Part shown: positions 62,296-64,000 of the stretch, piece after piece
Numbering within the stretch: position 1 is the first letter of the stretch
Layout of the letters: each line of letters starts with the position of its first letter
From: an uncultured Catenibacterium sp.
GTDB lineage: Bacteria > Bacillota_I > Bacilli_A > Erysipelotrichales > Coprobacillaceae
DNA length: 64,000 bases
Direction of reading: 5' to 3'
NCBI RefSeq assembly: GCF_900540665.1
Contig: NZ_UQGV01000002.1
Span: 15,316-79,315, forward strand
Notes under the pieces: generated by a model
What the model saw: only the letters and a program-made list of their open reading frames with translations
The model's database searches: none
What the model was told of the DNA's origin: nothing
Program-made: the position numbers and the translations under genes

Positions 62296-62967
62296 ATGAA
62301 TAATTTAAAAATGTTGACAATCAGTTCTTTGTTGATGATTAGTTCATTATTTGGTTCTAATCATACGATTAAGCATAAGAAGATGATTGATGGATTAAAT
62401 CTAAAAAATATAGATTCTGTGATGTTTGTATCTCATCCAGATGATGAAACAATCTGGGGAGGCAGTCATCTTTTAAAGAAACATTATCTTGTTGTCTGCT
62501 TAACAAATGGTAATAATAAGACAAGAAAAAAAGAGTTCATGAATGTAATGAAGGCAACAGGTAGTACAGGTATTATGTTTAATTATCCAGATAAGACAAA
62601 TGGACAGAGAGATAATTGGGATAAAGCAAGAAAATATATCAAAAATGATGTACACTATATATTAAGTAAGAAGAAATGGAAAACTGTAGTCACACATAAT
62701 CCAGATGGAGAATATGGTCATATTCACCATCAGATGACATCTTATATAGTAAGAAAAGATAGTCGTGTGGATATGAACCAGCTTGTCTATTTCGGTAAAT
62801 ACTATAGAAAAAAGAATATGCCTAATAATCTCAATTCTATAAGTCAAAGTGATTTAAAGAAAAAAATGAAACTAACAGGAATGTATAGTTCTCAATCTAA
62901 GGTTATGGATCATCTTGGTCATATGTTACCTCATGAAAATTGGGTGAAGGCAAAGAATTGGAGATAG
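62296..62967 (+). CDS. PIG-L family deacetylase
   Basis: LmbE-like zinc deacetylase of 223 residues. The metal motif is VSHPDDETIWGGS (HPDDE), with a further His in YGHIHHQM. A short hydrophobic N-terminus (about 7-20) suggests membrane anchoring or secretion, so the substrate is probably an extracellular GlcNAc-containing glycan. The start is set by GGGTGA; alternatives lie 6-9 bases upstream. First gene of a plus-strand operon with a response regulator and kinase. Confidence 0.88.
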   Translation: MNNLKMLTISSLLMISSLFGSNHTIKHKKMIDGLNLKNIDSVMFVSHPDDETIWGGSHLLKKHYLVVCLTNGNNKTRKKEFMNVMKATGSTGIMFNYPDKTNGQRDNWDKARKYIKNDVHYILSKKKWKTVVTHNPDGEYGHIHHQMTSYIVRKDSRVDMNQLVYFGKYYRKKNMPNNLNSISQSDLKKKMKLTGMYSSQSKVMDHLGHMLPHENWVKAKNWR

Positions 62968-62969
62968 TT

Positions 62970-63665
62970 ATGAACGAAAAGATCATGGTTGTGGATGATG
63001 ATAAGGATATACGTGAAGTCATCCATGTATTATTATCAAGTGAAGGGTATGAAGTGATAGAAGCAAGTAATGGAAAAGAAGCACTAGAATTAGTGGATGA
63101 TAATACAGATCTCATTATTCTTGATGTGATGATGCCAGAGATGAATGGATATCAGGCTTGTGTTCTATTAAGAGAGAAAACAAATGCCCCTATTCTCTTT
63201 TTAACCGCAAAGGGGCAGGATAGTGATAAGACATTAGGTTTTTCTAGTGGTGGTGATGATTACTTAACTAAACCATTTTCTTATAATGAATTAAATGGAC
63301 GTGTGAAAGCACTACTAAGACGTTATCATGTCTATCAGGGTAAAGGTACTACACAAGAAAAACAAATTATATATAAGACAGGTAATATAGAAGTCAATAG
63401 TGCGAAACGTACAGCATCCTTAGATGGAGAGAAACTCAACTTAACAGATTTAGAATATAATATTCTAGAATATCTATTAATTAATAAACAGCAGGTTATT
63501 TCTCCTAGTCAGCTATTTGAAGCTATCTGGCATGAAGAATATTATTATGGGGCAAACAATACAATCATGGTGCATATTAGACATTTAAGACAGAAGATTG
63601 AAAAGGATCCTACAAATCCTGAACATATCAAAACAATCTGGGGTAAAGGATACTATTGTGAGTAA
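62970..63665 (+). CDS. OmpR/PhoB-type response regulator (VanR-like)
   Basis: A 231-residue regulator with a receiver domain (MVVDDDKDIREVIHVLLSSE, phospho-Asp in TDLIILDVMMPEMNG, YLTKPFSYNEL) and a winged-helix DNA-binding domain (about 130-231, LTDLEYNILEYLL and VHIRHLRQKIEKDP, GKGYYCE). Start at MNEKIMVVDDD, six bases after GGAG. Two bases after the PIG-L stop. Its likely binding sites are the TTAAG array upstream of its own operon. Confidence 0.95.
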   Translation: MNEKIMVVDDDKDIREVIHVLLSSEGYEVIEASNGKEALELVDDNTDLIILDVMMPEMNGYQACVLLREKTNAPILFLTAKGQDSDKTLGFSSGGDDYLTKPFSYNELNGRVKALLRRYHVYQGKGTTQEKQIIYKTGNIEVNSAKRTASLDGEKLNLTDLEYNILEYLLINKQQVISPSQLFEAIWHEEYYYGANNTIMVHIRHLRQKIEKDPTNPEHIKTIWGKGYYCE

Positions 63666-64000
63666 AAGATATATAAGTCTTGCATCTAAGATTATTATAA
63701 TATTGATTGCCTCTAGTATTTCTGCAGTATTAGTATATAGCTGTTTTAGAGAACAGATTCCCCACTATTATAGTTTTATAGATGAAGTTGCTGGTATTAA
63801 GGATAAGAGAAATAAGTTCTTTAAAGAGTTTAAAGAAAAAGCGAAAGATGTCAATTTAACAGATAAGAAACAAGTAAAGAAATTGATCAAGACCTATGAT
63901 CCTTACTTGTCTGTTTATATTTATGACAACAAGAATGAATATTATGTTGCAGCTAATTATGCAGATTTCCTTACTCAGCCTGTGAGTGTGATTACACCAC
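63658..64000 (+). CDS. Sensor histidine kinase, N-terminal part (cut by window end)
   Basis: A GTG at 63658 overlaps the regulator's stop and follows AAAGGA by seven bases. The visible 114 codons begin MSKRYISLASKIIIILIASS with one membrane span (about 9-30) followed by a Lys-rich extracytoplasmic region (FFKEFKEKAKDVNLTDKKQV). The position, coupling and layout indicate the partner kinase of the preceding regulator. The HisKA and ATPase domains lie outside the window. Confidence 0.8.
   Translation, partial: MSKRYISLASKIIIILIASSISAVLVYSCFREQIPHYYSFIDEVAGIKDKRNKFFKEFKEKAKDVNLTDKKQVKKLIKTYDPYLSVYIYDNKNEYYVAANYADFLTQPVSVITP

Noticed and set aside
63000..64000. VanRS vancomycin-resistance regulators
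   Set aside because: Regulator and kinase are only VanR/VanS-like by family; no vanHAX-type genes are present and the operon starts with a PIG-L deacetylase.
1..64000. CRISPR arrays, tRNA or rRNA genes
   Set aside because: No regularly spaced identical repeats, cloverleaf patterns or rRNA sequence were seen on reading, although a short tRNA could escape a manual scan.

Overview
The window is a compact, AT-rich chromosome segment from a low-GC Gram-positive bacterium. Gene order (cysS-mrnC-rlmB-sigma factor-rpmG-secE-nusG), strong AGGAGG ribosome-binding sites, abundant rho-independent terminators, an NfnAB complex, AdhE fermentation and many PTS genes point to an anaerobic gut Firmicute. My best guess is Erysipelotrichia (Catenibacterium/Coprobacillaceae-like), but this is an inference from gene style and not from a 16S rRNA gene. 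No rRNA, tRNA or CRISPR array was seen. Almost everything lies on the minus strand.

Layout. 1-4.3 kb: nusG-secE-rpmG, a SigH-like sigma factor, rlmB, mrnC and cysS behind a T-box-like leader. 4.5-8.6 kb: a small helical protein and the glgC-glgD-glgA glycogen operon. 8.7-13 kb: an esterase, two tandem Cof-type HAD phosphatases, ung and folC. 13-14.4 kb: divIC, rqcP and a glycerophosphodiesterase behind a structured leader RNA. 14.5-20.3 kb: aminopeptidase, amino-acid permease, Mn-dependent pyrophosphatase and a YheO-like regulator. 20.3-20.65 kb: a possible insertion-sequence remnant with a long GC-rich palindrome. 20.6-25.5 kb: a beta-glucoside PTS operon with two GH1 enzymes and an RpiR-type regulator. 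25.6-29.4 kb: a zinc-ribbon membrane protein, NfnAB and a HAD phosphatase.

29.7-32 kb is a decayed IS200/IS605-type element: tnpA carries three nonsense codons while tnpB is intact. It is fused to a 5'-truncated vanZ-like gene. adhE (32.1-34.7 kb) has a near-perfect Rex box and a perfect cre site upstream. 35-45.7 kb is an accessory island: a type I restriction system (hsdR, hsdM, two hsdS genes, and a tyrosine recombinase between the hsdS genes), an orphan antitoxin-like peptide, two unrecognised proteins and a MerR-type zinc-ribbon regulator. The two hsdS genes share direct repeats at their start, middle and end, and the upstream one seems to carry a 1-nt frameshift at its start, which suggests a recombination-switched specificity system.

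46-51 kb: pepF, tpiA, pgk and a TIM-barrel-like protein. 51-55 kb: a HAD phosphatase and a mannose-family PTS operon. 55-59.2 kb: a sugar three-component sensory operon (binding protein, HisKA_3 kinase, NarL-type regulator, second binding protein) directly upstream of that PTS. 59.4-64 kb: a small protein, a PspC protein, a YfhO-like membrane protein, and a divergent PIG-L deacetylase-response regulator-sensor kinase operon. The intergenic region between the last two transcription units carries an ordered array of seven TTAAG half-sites. The kinase is cut by the window edge.
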